Origin: Tessaracoccus flavescens
Lineage (GTDB): Bacteria > Actinomycetota > Actinomycetes > Propionibacteriales > Propionibacteriaceae
Assembly (NCBI RefSeq): GCF_001998865.1
Contig: NZ_CP019607.1
Coordinates: forward strand, 2,728,001-2,792,000
DNA: 64,000 nucleotides
Direction of reading: 5' to 3'
Below the pieces are notes generated by a model, which was given only the letters and a program-made list of their open reading frames with translations, had not been told where the DNA came from and made no database searches. Below are positions 18,103 to 27,414 of this stretch, in pieces. Every line of letters begins with the position of its first letter. Position 1 is the stretch's first letter. Both the position numbers and the translations under genes were made by a program.

Positions 18103-18138
18103 CAGACGCCGGAGGGTCACGTGACCCTCCGGCGTCTG
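18103..18138 (-). terminator. Perfect 18-bp inverted repeat, transcription terminator of the pgm operon
   Basis: CAGACGCCGGAGGGTCAC is followed immediately by its exact reverse complement. It lies just after the phosphoglucomutase stop on the minus strand and before the DUF2207 cluster. There is no U-tract, as is common in high-GC actinobacteria. Confidence 0.7.
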
Positions 18139-18148
18139 ACAGGCAGGT

Positions 18149-19813
18149 TCAGGCGTCGACCCCCAGGGCGGCCGCCATCTCGGCGCGGAGCTGACCGAGC
18201 AGCTCCGCTCCCCGCCGCTGCGCGGCCTCGAGGTCCTGGGACTCCTCGACGGGAAGGCGCACCTCCAGGTAGCACTTGAGCTTCGGCTCCGTGCCCGAGG
18301 GACGCGCCACGACGTGCAGGCTCGGCCCGGTCAGCTCGACGGCGTCGGTCGGGGGCAACGCCTCCGAGCCGGCGGACAGGTCGGTCACCGTCACGGGCTC
18401 GCCGAGCAGCGTCGACGGCGGGTTGGCGCGCAGCCGGGCCATGGCGTCGGCGATCAGCGACAGGTCGGCCACGCGAACCGAGAGCTGCGACGTCGCGGTC
18501 AGCCCGTTGGCACGGAAGATGTCGCCCAACCGGTCGGCGAGGGCGCGGCCTTCGGCCTTCAGCTCGGCCGCGATCCGCAGCACGGTCACCGCGGCGGTGA
18601 TCCCGTCCTTGTCGCGGACCGCGGAGGAGTCGACGCAGTAGCCGATCGCCTCCTCGTAGCCGAAGGCAAGATCGGGGACCCGGCCGATCCACTTGAAGCC
18701 GGTGAGGGTGGTCCTGTGCTCGCGCCCGGCGGCCTTGGCCATCCGTCCGAGCAGGGTCGACGACACGACGGAGTTGGCGAACACGCCGGGCACGCCGCGC
18801 CGGATCGCGTCGTCGCCGAGCAGCGAGCCCAGTTCGTCTCCGGTGAGCATCCGCCATGTGCCGTCGACGACGGCAGCGACGGCGCAGCGGTCCGCGTCAG
18901 GGTCGTTGGCGATCACGACGTCGGCACCCTTCTCCTCTGCGAGCGCGAGTGCCAGGTCGATCGCGCCCTTCTCCTCGGGGTTCGGGAAGGCGACGGTGGG
19001 GAAGTCCGGGTTCGGCTCCGCCTGCTCGGCCACCTCGTTGGCCGCGGGCAGGCCGATCGCTTCTGCGACCGCGCGGACGGTCTCGGCGCCGACTCCGTGC
19101 ATCGCGGTGTGCACCCACACGAGATCGCGTGGGGCCTCGGCGGGGTAGAGCGAGGCGGCGCGCGCGATGTAGGCCCGGAGCAGGTCTGCGGTCACGTCGG
19201 TGCGGGCCTCGGAGCGGGGCAGGCCCGCCCAGTCGCCTTCCGCTACGCCCGCGATGTGGGCCGCGATCTGGGCGTCGGTCGGCGGCACGATCTGCGAACC
19301 GTCGCCCAGATAGACCTTGTACCCGTTGTCCTGCGGCGGGTTGTGCGAGGCCGTGACCACGACGCCAGCGACGCAGCCGAAGTGCCGGATGCCGAAGGCG
19401 ACGACCGGGGTGGGGATCGGGACGTCGGTCCAGAGCACCTCGAAGCCGGCGCCTGCCATGATCTCTGCGGTGTCCTGGGCGAACTCGTCGGACTTGTAGC
19501 GGGCGTCGTGGCCGACGATCACCTTTCCGCCACCGAGTCCCTGTTCCTTCAGCCAGGCGGCGAAGCCGGCCGCGGCCTGAGTCACGACCACGCGGTTCAT
19601 CCGGGACGGACCCGGACCGATCTTGCCGCGCAGCCCGGCGGTGCCGAACTCGAGGGGCCCGGCGAAGGCTGAGGTCAGTTCCGCAAGGGCCTCCGAGCGG
19701 AGATCGTCGTTGTTGGCCTGGGCCTGGACGATCAGGTGGTCGAGTTCCTCGCGCGTGTCCGGGTCGATGTCCGCGTCGCGCCAGGCGGTGGCGAGGGCGA
19801 TCAGGTCGCGCAT
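18149..19813 (-). CDS. Phosphoglucomutase/phosphomannomutase family protein
   Basis: A 554-residue alpha-D-phosphohexomutase that interconverts sugar 1- and 6-phosphates. The phosphoserine loop is TASHNPPQDNGYK, the metal loop DPDADR, the sugar-binding loop GYEEAIGYC and the phosphate-binding loop RPSGTEPK. The length and N-terminal segment FGTAGLRGKIGPG fit the PGM2-like subgroup, which in bacteria acts on glucose-1-phosphate or pentose phosphates. The ATG overlaps the stop of the purine nucleoside phosphorylase gene by ATGA, so they form an operon. A phosphopentomutase role (ribose-1-phosphate from nucleoside phosphorolysis) therefore fits well, but substrate preference is inference. Confidence 0.9.
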   Translation of the reverse strand: MRDLIALATAWRDADIDPDTREELDHLIVQAQANNDDLRSEALAELTSAFAGPLEFGTAGLRGKIGPGPSRMNRVVVTQAAAGFAAWLKEQGLGGGKVIVGHDARYKSDEFAQDTAEIMAGAGFEVLWTDVPIPTPVVAFGIRHFGCVAGVVVTASHNPPQDNGYKVYLGDGSQIVPPTDAQIAAHIAGVAEGDWAGLPRSEARTDVTADLLRAYIARAASLYPAEAPRDLVWVHTAMHGVGAETVRAVAEAIGLPAANEVAEQAEPNPDFPTVAFPNPEEKGAIDLALALAEEKGADVVIANDPDADRCAVAAVVDGTWRMLTGDELGSLLGDDAIRRGVPGVFANSVVSSTLLGRMAKAAGREHRTTLTGFKWIGRVPDLAFGYEEAIGYCVDSSAVRDKDGITAAVTVLRIAAELKAEGRALADRLGDIFRANGLTATSQLSVRVADLSLIADAMARLRANPPSTLLGEPVTVTDLSAGSEALPPTDAVELTGPSLHVVARPSGTEPKLKCYLEVRLPVEESQDLEAAQRRGAELLGQLRAEMAAALGVDA

Positions 19814-20613
19814 CACAGCTCCCCGACGATCCCGGCGAGCAGGGCCGCGAGCCGGGGCCCGGCGTCCTTGCCCGCCTGCAGGACCTCGGTGTGGTCGAGG
19901 TTGGTCTCGCTGAGCCCGGCGGCGGCGTTGGTCACGAGCGAGAGCCCCAGCACCTCGAGGTCCGCCTCGCGCGCGGCGATCGTCTCGAGGGTGGTCGACA
20001 TGCCGACGAGGTCGCCGCCGAGCACCCCGGCCATGCGTACCTCGGCGGGCGTCTCGTACTGGGGGCCGCGGAACTGGACGTAGACGCCCTCCGGGAGCGA
20101 GGCGTCGACGCCGTGGGCGAGGTCGCGCAGCCGCTTGGAGTAGGCCTCGGAGAGGTCGATGAACGTCGCTCCGCGCAGCGGGGTGTCGCCCGTCAGGTTG
20201 ATGTGGTCGCTGAGCAGCACGACCGTGCCCGGCGCCCAGGCGGGGTCGAGGCCGCCGCATCCGTTGGTCAGGACCAGCGTCTGCGCGCCCCAGGCGGCCG
20301 CGGTGCGCACGCCGTGCACGACCGGCTCGACGCCCCGGCCCTCGTAGTAGTGGGTGCGGCCCGTGAAGATGGCAGCGATCTTCCCACCCGCCGTGCGCAC
20401 CAGCTTCAGGGCGCCGCCGTGGCCGCTGACGACCGGCTTGGAGAATCCCGGCACCTCGCCGAGCTCGATCTCGCCGAGCGGCTCACCCAGCTGATCTGCG
20501 CCGGAGGACCAGCCCGAACCCAGCACCAGCGCCAGGTCGATGCGGTCACATCCGAAGTGGGAACGGAGGAAATCTGCGGCCTCGGCCGCGAGGTCAAATG
20601 GTGTCTGGTTCAC
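19813..20613 (-). CDS. punA: Purine nucleoside phosphorylase
   Basis: Splits purine nucleosides with phosphate into free base and (deoxy)ribose-1-phosphate in purine salvage. The 266-residue length and motifs LVLGSGWS, GRTHYYEG, LTNGCGGLD, SDHINLTGD, FRGPQYETPAEVRM and VGMSTTLETIAAR mark the trimeric (human-like, PunA) class. N219-equivalent recognition of 6-oxopurines appears as TNAAAG. GTG 20613 is supported by a -10 box 6 nt upstream. It is the first gene of a two-gene unit with the phosphohexomutase, which could use the ribose-1-phosphate formed. Confidence 0.95.
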   Translation of the reverse strand: MNQTPFDLAAEAADFLRSHFGCDRIDLALVLGSGWSSGADQLGEPLGEIELGEVPGFSKPVVSGHGGALKLVRTAGGKIAAIFTGRTHYYEGRGVEPVVHGVRTAAAWGAQTLVLTNGCGGLDPAWAPGTVVLLSDHINLTGDTPLRGATFIDLSEAYSKRLRDLAHGVDASLPEGVYVQFRGPQYETPAEVRMAGVLGGDLVGMSTTLETIAAREADLEVLGLSLVTNAAAGLSETNLDHTEVLQAGKDAGPRLAALLAGIVGEL

Positions 20614-20619
20614 GACCTC

Positions 20620-20625
20620 AGCTTA
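20620..20625 (-). promoter_or_regulatory. -10 box (TAAGCT), probable leaderless promoter of punA
   Basis: On the minus strand TAAGCT ends 6 nt before GTG 20613. Confidence 0.45.
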
Positions 20626-20669
20626 CTGAGCCCCGCCTGCCCGTGTGGGTCTGTGGGAGGATGGGGCCC

Positions 20670-22073
20670 GTGACCAAGGTTGTGATCATCGGTGGTGGAC
20701 CAGGCGGATACGAGGCGGCCCTCGTCGGCAGTCAGTTGGGGGGAGACGTCACCCTGATCGAACGCGACGGCCTGGGCGGCGCGGCGGTGCTCAGCGACTG
20801 CGTCCCGTCGAAGACGCTGATCGCGACCGCGGAGGTCATGGTCCGCATCGAGAATGCCCGTCACCTCGGCCTGCACATCGAGGGCGAGGAACTCGCCGAC
20901 GTCGTCCGCGTCGATCTGGGCGAGGTCAACGAGCGCGTGCTCGCCCTCGCGAAGGCGCAGTCTGGCGACATCCGGCAGCGGCTCCTCCAGGAGGGCGTGC
21001 ACCTGGTCGACGGCCAGGCCCGCCTCGACGGGCCGCACCGCGTCATCGCCACCACCGAGACCGGCGAGCAGGCCTTCGACGCCGACATCGTGCTGATCGC
21101 CACCGGAACCACCCCGCGCGAGCTGCCCGACGCGCCGACCGATGGTGAGCGGATCCTCAACTGGAAGCAGGTCTACAACCTGACGGAGGTGCCGGAGCGG
21201 CTGATCGTCGTGGGGTCCGGCGTCACCGGAGCCGAGTTCGCCTCCGCCTACGACGCGCTCGGCTGCGACGTCGTCCTCGTCTCCTCGCGCGCGCAGGTGC
21301 TGCCCGGTGAGGACCAGGACGCCGCTGCGGTGCTGCAGAAGACCTTCGAGGGCCGCGGCATGCACATCATGAGCCAGTGCCGCGCCGTCGCCGCCCGCAG
21401 GGAGGGTGACGGCGTCGTCGTCACGCTGGAGGACGGGCGCACCATCGAGGGTTCGCACTGCCTGATGGCGGTCGGCGCGATCCCCAACTCCGCGGGGCTC
21501 GGCCTCGAGGACGCAGGCGTGACGCTCACCCCGTCCGGTCACGTTCAGGTCGACCGCGTCTCGCGCACCAGCGTGCGCAACATCTACGCCGCTGGCGACG
21601 TGACGGGCGTCTACCCGCTCGCCTCGGTCGCCGCCATGCAGGGCCGGGTTGCCATGTGGCACTCGCTCGGCGACGCCGTCACCCCGCTCGACCTGCGGCT
21701 CGTCTCCTCGAACGTGTTCACCACACCCGAGGTCGCGACCGTCGGCGTCTCCCAGAAGGACGTCGATGCCGGCGAGGTGCGGGTGACCTCGGTCCTGCTC
21801 CCGCTCGCGCCCAACGCGCGGGCGAAGATGCAGGGCTTCCGCGAGGGCTTCGTGAAGCTGTTCTGCCTGCCCACGACCGGCATCATCATCGGTGGTGTCG
21901 TGGTCGCCCCCCGCGCCTCCGAACTCATCCACGCGATCTCGGTCGCGGTCTCGCAGAAGGTGACGGTCGACGACTTCAGCCACGCCTTCACGGTGTACCC
22001 GTCCATGTCCGGCTCGCTCGCCGAGGCGGCCCGCCGCCTGCACAAGCGCGACGTGGACGTGCTGACCAACTAG
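20670..22073 (+). CDS. lpdA: LpdA-type NAD(P)H:quinone dehydrogenase (flavoprotein disulfide reductase family)
   Basis: A 467-residue FAD protein. The FAD-binding motif is GGGPGGYEAAL, the NAD(P)-binding motif GSGVTGAEFASAY, and the second FAD motif NIYAAGDVTG. In true lipoamide dehydrogenase the active site is GGTCLNxGCxPSK. Here it reads GGAAVLSDCVPSK, so the first redox cysteine is missing. The C-terminal HxxxxE pair is also absent (HAFTVYPSMSG). The same pattern is known in mycobacterial LpdA (Rv3303c), which reduces quinones rather than lipoamide. GTG 20670 is chosen because GGGAGG lies 9 nt upstream; the ATG at 20661 would leave no spacing. Confidence 0.87.
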   Translation: MTKVVIIGGGPGGYEAALVGSQLGGDVTLIERDGLGGAAVLSDCVPSKTLIATAEVMVRIENARHLGLHIEGEELADVVRVDLGEVNERVLALAKAQSGDIRQRLLQEGVHLVDGQARLDGPHRVIATTETGEQAFDADIVLIATGTTPRELPDAPTDGERILNWKQVYNLTEVPERLIVVGSGVTGAEFASAYDALGCDVVLVSSRAQVLPGEDQDAAAVLQKTFEGRGMHIMSQCRAVAARREGDGVVVTLEDGRTIEGSHCLMAVGAIPNSAGLGLEDAGVTLTPSGHVQVDRVSRTSVRNIYAAGDVTGVYPLASVAAMQGRVAMWHSLGDAVTPLDLRLVSSNVFTTPEVATVGVSQKDVDAGEVRVTSVLLPLAPNARAKMQGFREGFVKLFCLPTTGIIIGGVVVAPRASELIHAISVAVSQKVTVDDFSHAFTVYPSMSGSLAEAARRLHKRDVDVLTN

Positions 22074-22079
22074 CCCCGG

Positions 22080-23753
22080 CTAGCCGCGCAGCTCGGGGAA
22101 GCTCTCGTAGCGGAAGTCCTCGACCTCGACCGCGGGATCGTGTTCGCGCGCCCGCAGCACGACGCGGCGGACCTTCCCGCTGACCGTCTTCGGCAGCTCC
22201 GCGAACTCGATCCTGCGCACCCGCAGGTACGGGGCGAGGTTTGCCTTCGCGTGGCGCAGGATCGACAGCGCGGTCTCGGCCGTCGGCTCGAACCCGTCCG
22301 CGAGCGCGACGTAGGCCTTCGGCACAGCGAGCCGCAGCGGGTCGGGAGCTGGGACGATGGCCGCCTCCATGACGGCGGGATGCTCGATCAGCACCGACTC
22401 GAGTTCGAAAGGGGAGACCTTGTAGTCGGAGGCCTTGAACACGTCGTCCGTGCGGCCAACATAGGTGAGGTAGCCGTCCTCGCTGATGGTGACCAGGTCG
22501 CCGGAGTGGTAACGACCGTCGGCCTGGGCGGTGGGGGAGCCGCCGAGATAGCCGGGGGTGAGGTTGAACGGCCACGGGTCGAGCGGAAGGGTGATCTCGC
22601 CCTGGTTCGACAGTTCTCCGGTGTCCGGGTCGACGATCTCGATCCGCACGCCGGGCATGATCCGCCCCATCGACCCTGGTCGCACGTCCTCGCCGGGAGC
22701 GTTGCCGATCGTGCAGGTCGTCTCCGTCTGGCCGTAGCCGTCGCGGATGGTCAGGCCCCATGCGCGCTGCACCGACGAGATCACCTCCGGGTTCAGCGGT
22801 TCGCCGGCGCCGACCGCCTCGCGCAGCGCCGAGGGCTTCTCGCCGAGGTTGGCCTTGATCATCATCCGCCACACGGTGGGCGGGGCGCACAGCGTCGTCA
22901 CCTTGCATTCCTCGAGCTCGCGCAGCAGCGTCGCTGCGTCGAAGCGCTCGTAGCGGTAGCTGAAGACAGTCGCGCCGACCAGCCACGGCGAGAAGAAGCT
23001 CGACCAGGCGTGCTTGCCCCAGCCGGGGGAGGAGATGTTCAGGTGCACATCGCCGGGTCGCACGCCGATGAAGTACATCGTGCTCAGATGCCCGACCGGG
23101 TAGCTGAGCTGGGTGTGGACGACGAGCTTCGGCTCCTTCGTGGTCCCGGAGGTGAAGTAGTACAGGCAGGGGTCGTCGGCGTCGGTGACCACCTCGCGCG
23201 GCGTCGCGGGGAGGTTCTCCGCCTCCCGCATCGAACGCCAGCGACCGTGTGGCTCACCCGTGGTGAGCGTCACGATCTGGTCGATGCCGTCGAACTTGGC
23301 CTCGTCCTCCGGGTTGGCGATGACGGCCTTCACCCCGGCCCGCGGCACGCGCAGCTCCAGGTCGAAGTCCTGCAGCGCCTGGGCCGTCGGCAGGACGACG
23401 GCGCCCAGCTTCATCACCGCGAGGACGGCGTCCCACAGCTCGACCTGGTTGCCGAGCATCAACATGACCGGATCGCCCTTAGAGACGCCCTCGGCCTCCA
23501 TCCAGGCGGCGAGGCGGTCGGAGCGCTCGACCATGTCGTTGAAGGTGTAGCGCTCCTCGGAGCCGTCCTCGTCCCGCAGCCAGAGGGCCAGCTCGTCCGA
23601 GCCGCGACCTGTCTCGTCGAACCAGTCGATCGCCCAGTTGAAGGGCCCCGTGATCTCGGGCCAGGCGAAGCCGGCGCACGCCTCGTCGCCCTGACCACGC
23701 AGGGCGAGCAGGCCGTCTCGGGCGGATCGGATCGCGTCGGTCGCAGTGCTCAT
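22080..23753 (-). CDS. AMP-forming acyl-CoA synthetase
   Basis: A 557-residue member of the ANL superfamily that activates a carboxylic acid with ATP and CoA. The P-loop is YYFTSGTTKEPKL, followed by A5 GYGQTET, A7 YHSGD, A8 GRTDDVFKASDYKVSP and the catalytic lysine motif PKTVSGKVRR near the C-terminus. It looks closer to the acetyl/medium-chain (AcsM-like) group than to long-chain enzymes; the actual acid is not predictable. ATG 23753 has GGGAGA upstream. A palindromic operator sits 14 bp before the start, so a TetR-type repressor responding to an acyl-CoA is likely. It converges with lpdA, 6 bp apart. Confidence 0.9.
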   Translation of the reverse strand: MSTATDAIRSARDGLLALRGQGDEACAGFAWPEITGPFNWAIDWFDETGRGSDELALWLRDEDGSEERYTFNDMVERSDRLAAWMEAEGVSKGDPVMLMLGNQVELWDAVLAVMKLGAVVLPTAQALQDFDLELRVPRAGVKAVIANPEDEAKFDGIDQIVTLTTGEPHGRWRSMREAENLPATPREVVTDADDPCLYYFTSGTTKEPKLVVHTQLSYPVGHLSTMYFIGVRPGDVHLNISSPGWGKHAWSSFFSPWLVGATVFSYRYERFDAATLLRELEECKVTTLCAPPTVWRMMIKANLGEKPSALREAVGAGEPLNPEVISSVQRAWGLTIRDGYGQTETTCTIGNAPGEDVRPGSMGRIMPGVRIEIVDPDTGELSNQGEITLPLDPWPFNLTPGYLGGSPTAQADGRYHSGDLVTISEDGYLTYVGRTDDVFKASDYKVSPFELESVLIEHPAVMEAAIVPAPDPLRLAVPKAYVALADGFEPTAETALSILRHAKANLAPYLRVRRIEFAELPKTVSGKVRRVVLRAREHDPAVEVEDFRYESFPELRG

Positions 23754-23766
23754 CAGTCTCCCAGGT

Positions 23767-23791
23767 CGAAACCTACGCAACCGTAGGTTCG
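23767..23791. promoter_or_regulatory. Palindromic operator upstream of the acyl-CoA synthetase
   Basis: AACCTACG, four bases (CAAC), then CGTAGGTT: a perfect 8-bp inverted repeat, with CGA/TCG continuing outside. It lies 17-36 bp from the ATG at 23753, within the expected promoter. Size and symmetry suit a TetR-family dimer. No regulator gene is adjacent. Confidence 0.6.
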
Positions 23792-23871
23792 TTTCCACGC
23801 TACTCCCGTCAGCAGTCAATGCCCTCGCGCGTGCGTGACAAGATCGGCCGTCGGGATTGTGGGAACCCCAC

Positions 23872-24611
23872 ATGCGCCGCAGCCGGAACGGAACTTCGCG
23901 GTGCCAGATCCGCGACCTGACAACAGGCGATGTCCGCCGGGCGACCGCAGGCGGCGCCCGCACCGGTGGCCGCGTCGTCGCGATCGTCCTGCTCAGCGTG
24001 GCCGCCGTGGTGCTCGTTGCCGCGCCCACCTGCGCCCTCGTGCTGCGGGCGATGCTGGCCCGGTCGACCCCTCTCCCGGCGAGGGGCGCGCAACGGATCA
24101 TCCGATCCTGGCGCCCGGGGAGCGCTTCCCCCGGGGCCCGAACCCGCCCGCGAATCTTGGCGACTTCAAGCCGGTGCTCGCGACGATCCCGCCGACCTTC
24201 CTCGGCATGGAGGCGAGGTCCGGGACCTGGAACGCGGAGGAGGGATATCACGACCCCTCCGGACGCGGAGGCTGCGCGATCGCTCGCCGCGGAGTCGCTC
24301 CCGTCCGAGGTGGGCAGTGGACCAGTTCGGGTTCGAGCTCGGGGACGACGGAGAGCTCCGGGCCGACTACGAGTCGGCGGGCGATCGGGTCAGCGTCACG
24401 GTCTCACCGGAGATGTCGCGCTACCTCGGCAATCTCCTCGGCCAGTGGGAGGTGCGGCCCACACAGGTCGGGCGCGCCGGCTGCGGGGTCACCAACATGG
24501 AGACCGTCTGCGTGTCGATCGGCAGGGTCGAGATGATGCTCGTCGGCTCGGACAGCCTCGATCCGGCGGCACTCGGCGCGGTCGCAAACGAGATGTACGA
24601 GAGCGTCTGAG
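23872..24611 (+). pseudogene. Membrane-anchored protein, broken by two frameshifts
   Basis: The first frame (ATG 23872) gives MRRSRNGTSR and a membrane span VVAIVLLSVAAVVLVAAP. The second frame carries on from about 24090 (FPRGPNPPANLGDFKPVLAT, then PPTFLGMEARSGTW). The third frame from about 24310 reads DQFGFELGDDGELRADYESA to LGAVANEMYESV and TGA 24609-24611. Two frameshifts restore a protein of about 245 residues with one N-terminal span and an outside domain. No family is recognised. The stop is directly adjacent to that of the next gene on the other strand. Confidence 0.65.
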
Positions 24612-25445
24612 TCAGTCGTCGAGCAGGCCCATCAGCAGCGAGAAGCCGCCGATCATCAGCGCGCCGTGCGTGATCGAGCGCAGCGCGGGATCGGCTCCGT
24701 AGCGGCCGTAGTACCCCTGTGCCCATGCGGCGTGCTGCTGGTCCTCCCAGTAGGGGACCTGGCGCTGGCCCGCGTTGACCATGCGGATCGACGGGTCGTT
24801 TCCGGTTCGCACCCGCTGCGCGTCGGCCGCGCAGGCGGGAACCTCACGGGGCGCGCCGCCGGGCGGTGCCCAGGAGACGTTGGCGACGGAGACGCCGTGC
24901 GAGGGATCGAAGAAGCAGGGGGCGCGGTGCTCGGGCACCGGCTCGCCCTTGACCCGGGCCTTGACGCAGGCCACCGCATAGCGGCCCTCCTCCATGATCT
25001 GGGCGATGCGCTTGACGTCGGCGTTCGAGCTCGCCGTCGAGAGCTGCTGCTTCGCGCCGTCGTAGGAGTCGAGCGCCTTGGTGTAGTCGGCCTGGGCGGC
25101 GTCGTCGAGGGGCATGCCGACCACCTCGAGATCGAGGTCACGCAGCTCCTCACCGAAGCTCGTGATGTCACGGTCGATCGCCTGGCGCGAGCCCTGCGAC
25201 ATGGGCTGATGGGCCGAAGGGTCGAACGGCTGGGCGCCGAAGCTGGCCGGCTGTCCGTAGGGGGTCGGAGGCTGCGCGTAGCCTCCCCACTGGGTGATCT
25301 GGGGGCGCTGCTGGTACGGGTTGATCGGCGGCCTCGGGGGGATCCCACCGTCGCCGAGCCGTGGCCTGCCCGCGCGCGTGACGCTCAGCACCACCGAGAT
25401 CATCACGAAGATGAACATCAGGGTGAACAATCCGCCGAACATCAC
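24612..25445 (-). CDS. Single-span membrane protein of unknown function
   Basis: A 277-residue protein. The N-terminus has a membrane span (LFTLMFIFVMISVVLSV, residues 6-22). A Pro/Gln/Gly-rich linker follows (35-85). A conserved-looking domain comes next, with a helical part (REELRDLDLEV to KQQLSTASS) and a segment with two cysteines (HRAPCFFDPSHG, PACAADAQR) before WAPPGG. The C-terminus has another weak hydrophobic stretch (HGALMIGGFSLLMGLL). I recognise no named family. It may be an envelope protein. It is not closely linked to the carboxylase gene upstream (100-bp gap). Confidence 0.7.
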   Translation of the reverse strand: MMFGGLFTLMFIFVMISVVLSVTRAGRPRLGDGGIPPRPPINPYQQRPQITQWGGYAQPPTPYGQPASFGAQPFDPSAHQPMSQGSRQAIDRDITSFGEELRDLDLEVVGMPLDDAAQADYTKALDSYDGAKQQLSTASSNADVKRIAQIMEEGRYAVACVKARVKGEPVPEHRAPCFFDPSHGVSVANVSWAPPGGAPREVPACAADAQRVRTGNDPSIRMVNAGQRQVPYWEDQQHAAWAQGYYGRYGADPALRSITHGALMIGGFSLLMGLLDD

Positions 25446-25546
25446 ATCACCTCACAGTTACCGCAGTACTCCAAGGATATTCGGCCGCACAAGCGTGCGG
25501 AACGTTACCACCGGCCATCGACGCGCAGGCGTGTCGTGGCACAGGG

Positions 25547-27322
25547 TCAGTCCGGATCGACGATCTCGCACAGCACCTGGCCTGCTGTCACGGCGTCCCC
25601 GGCCGCAACGGCGAGCGACGCGATGACGCCGCCGCGGTGGGCGTTGAGCGGCTGCTCCATCTTCATCGCCTCGATCACCGCGACGGGGGCTCCCTCCTCG
25701 ATGCTCTGCCCCTCCTTGACGGTGACCTTGACGATGGTGCCCTGCATCGGGGTGGTGAGTGAGTTCCCGCTCGGCGCCGAGACCTTGCTGCCGCCGCGGT
25801 CGCGCCGGGTCGGGCGCTTCGCGGTCGTCTGGGACTTCGTCCTGGCTCCCAGTCCGCCCGGCAGCTTCACCTCGACCCGCTTGCCGTTGACCTCGACCGT
25901 GATGATCTCCGGATCGGGCAGGTCCTCGTCCTCCCCGAGCGCTCCGGAGTAGGGGGCGATGTCGCCTGAGAACTCGGTCTCGATCCAGCGGGTGTGGACG
26001 TCGAAGCTCCCGTTCTCGGCGGTGTAGGCCGGGTCGCGCAGCACGGCCACGTGGAAAGGCACGACCGTCGGCATCCCCTCGATGCGCAGCTCGTCGAGGG
26101 CGCGTCGCGAACGCTCGATGGCCTGCTCGCGCGTCGCGCCGGTGACGATCACCTTCGCGACGAGGGAGTCGAAGGCTCCTGGCACCGTCATGCCGGAGTG
26201 GTACCCCTCGTCGACACGGACGCCAGGACCGCTCGGGGCGTGCCACTTCGTCAGGGTGCCGGGGGCGGGCATGAAGTTGCGGCCGGGATCCTCGGCGTTC
26301 AACCGGAACTCGATCGAGTGGCCGCGGACCACCGGATCTTCGTACCCCAGCTCCTCACCCTGCGCGATGCGGAACATCTCGCGGACCAGGTCGAGGCCGG
26401 TGACCTCCTCAGAGACGGGATGCTCGACCTGGAGCCGGGTGTTGACCTCCAGAAAGGAGATGGTGCCGTCGAGCCCGACCAGGAACTCGCAGGTTCCCGC
26501 GCCCACGTAGCCTGCCTCCTTCAGGATCGCCTTGCTCGACTCGTAGAGCCGCTGCCGCTGGTCGTCGCTCAGGAACGGGGCTGGGGCCTCCTCGACCAGC
26601 TTCTGGTGTCGCCGCTGGAGGGAGCAGTCGCGGGTGGAGACCACCACGACGTTGCCGTGCTGGTCGGCGAGGCACTGCGTCTCCACGTGTCGCGGCTTGT
26701 CGAGGTAGCGCTCCACGAAGCACTCCCCGCGACCGAAGGCCGTCACGGCCTCACGGGTGGCCGACTCGAACATCTCGGCCACCTCGTCGATCGAGCGCGC
26801 GACCTTCAGCCCCCGGCCACCGCCGCCGAACGCGGCCTTGATCGCGATGGGCAGACCGTGCTCCTCAGCGAACTCGACGACCTCTGCCGCGTTGGCGACC
26901 GGGTCGGCGGTTCCCGGCACCAGCGGTGCCCCGACCTTCTGCGCGATGTGGCGGGCGCGGACCTTGTCCCCGAGCGCCTCGATGGCTGCGGGAGGGGGTC
27001 CGATCCAGATCAGCCCGGCGTCGATCACTGCGCGGGCGAAGTCGGCGTTCTCGGCGAGGAAGCCGTAGCCGGGATGGACGGCGTCCGCCCCTGCCCGCTC
27101 GGCGACGGCGAGCAGCTTGTCGATGTTGAGGTAGGTGTCTGCGGGCGTGGCGCCATTGAGGGCGAACGCCTCGTCGGCCAGCCTGACGAACAGCGACTCG
27201 GCATCGGAGTCGGCGTAGACGGCGACGGATCCGATGCCTGCGTCCCTCGCCGCGCGAATAACGCGCACCGCGATCTCTCCACGGTTGGCGATCAGAACCT
27301 TCGAGATGGCCTCGTTGCCCAC
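25547..27322 (-). CDS. accA3: Acyl-CoA carboxylase alpha subunit (biotin carboxylase + biotin carrier)
   Basis: A 591-residue fusion. Biotin carboxylase covers roughly residues 1-450: [20 protein letters not shown] at the start, ATP-grasp Gly-rich loop [12 protein letters not shown], and catalytic [19 protein letters not shown] linker follows, then the biotin carrier domain with the modification site EAMKM (biotinyl lysine K554). It carboxylates biotin with ATP and bicarbonate for transfer by a beta subunit such as the one at 33097. GTG 27322 has GGAGG five bases upstream. The mycobacterial AccA3-like layout serves acetyl- or propionyl-CoA carboxylation; which one is not decided here. Confidence 0.94.
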   Translation of the reverse strand: MGNEAISKVLIANRGEIAVRVIRAARDAGIGSVAVYADSDAESLFVRLADEAFALNGATPADTYLNIDKLLAVAERAGADAVHPGYGFLAENADFARAVIDAGLIWIGPPPAAIEALGDKVRARHIAQKVGAPLVPGTADPVANAAEVVEFAEEHGLPIAIKAAFGGGGRGLKVARSIDEVAEMFESATREAVTAFGRGECFVERYLDKPRHVETQCLADQHGNVVVVSTRDCSLQRRHQKLVEEAPAPFLSDDQRQRLYESSKAILKEAGYVGAGTCEFLVGLDGTISFLEVNTRLQVEHPVSEEVTGLDLVREMFRIAQGEELGYEDPVVRGHSIEFRLNAEDPGRNFMPAPGTLTKWHAPSGPGVRVDEGYHSGMTVPGAFDSLVAKVIVTGATREQAIERSRRALDELRIEGMPTVVPFHVAVLRDPAYTAENGSFDVHTRWIETEFSGDIAPYSGALGEDEDLPDPEIITVEVNGKRVEVKLPGGLGARTKSQTTAKRPTRRDRGGSKVSAPSGNSLTTPMQGTIVKVTVKEGQSIEEGAPVAVIEAMKMEQPLNAHRGGVIASLAVAAGDAVTAGQVLCEIVDPD

Positions 27323-27414
27323 TGTTCCTCCTGGCTTCGCACTGGTCGCGAGTCTATCGGCCACCCCGCCGGGTCACGCCGGTTGGTCCAAAAGGCTGTG
27401 CCACAGTTGGGTGC

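Noticed and set aside
20670..22073. Annotation as dihydrolipoamide dehydrogenase
   Set aside because: One cysteine of the redox pair and the C-terminal His-Glu are missing, and no 2-oxoacid dehydrogenase genes are nearby.
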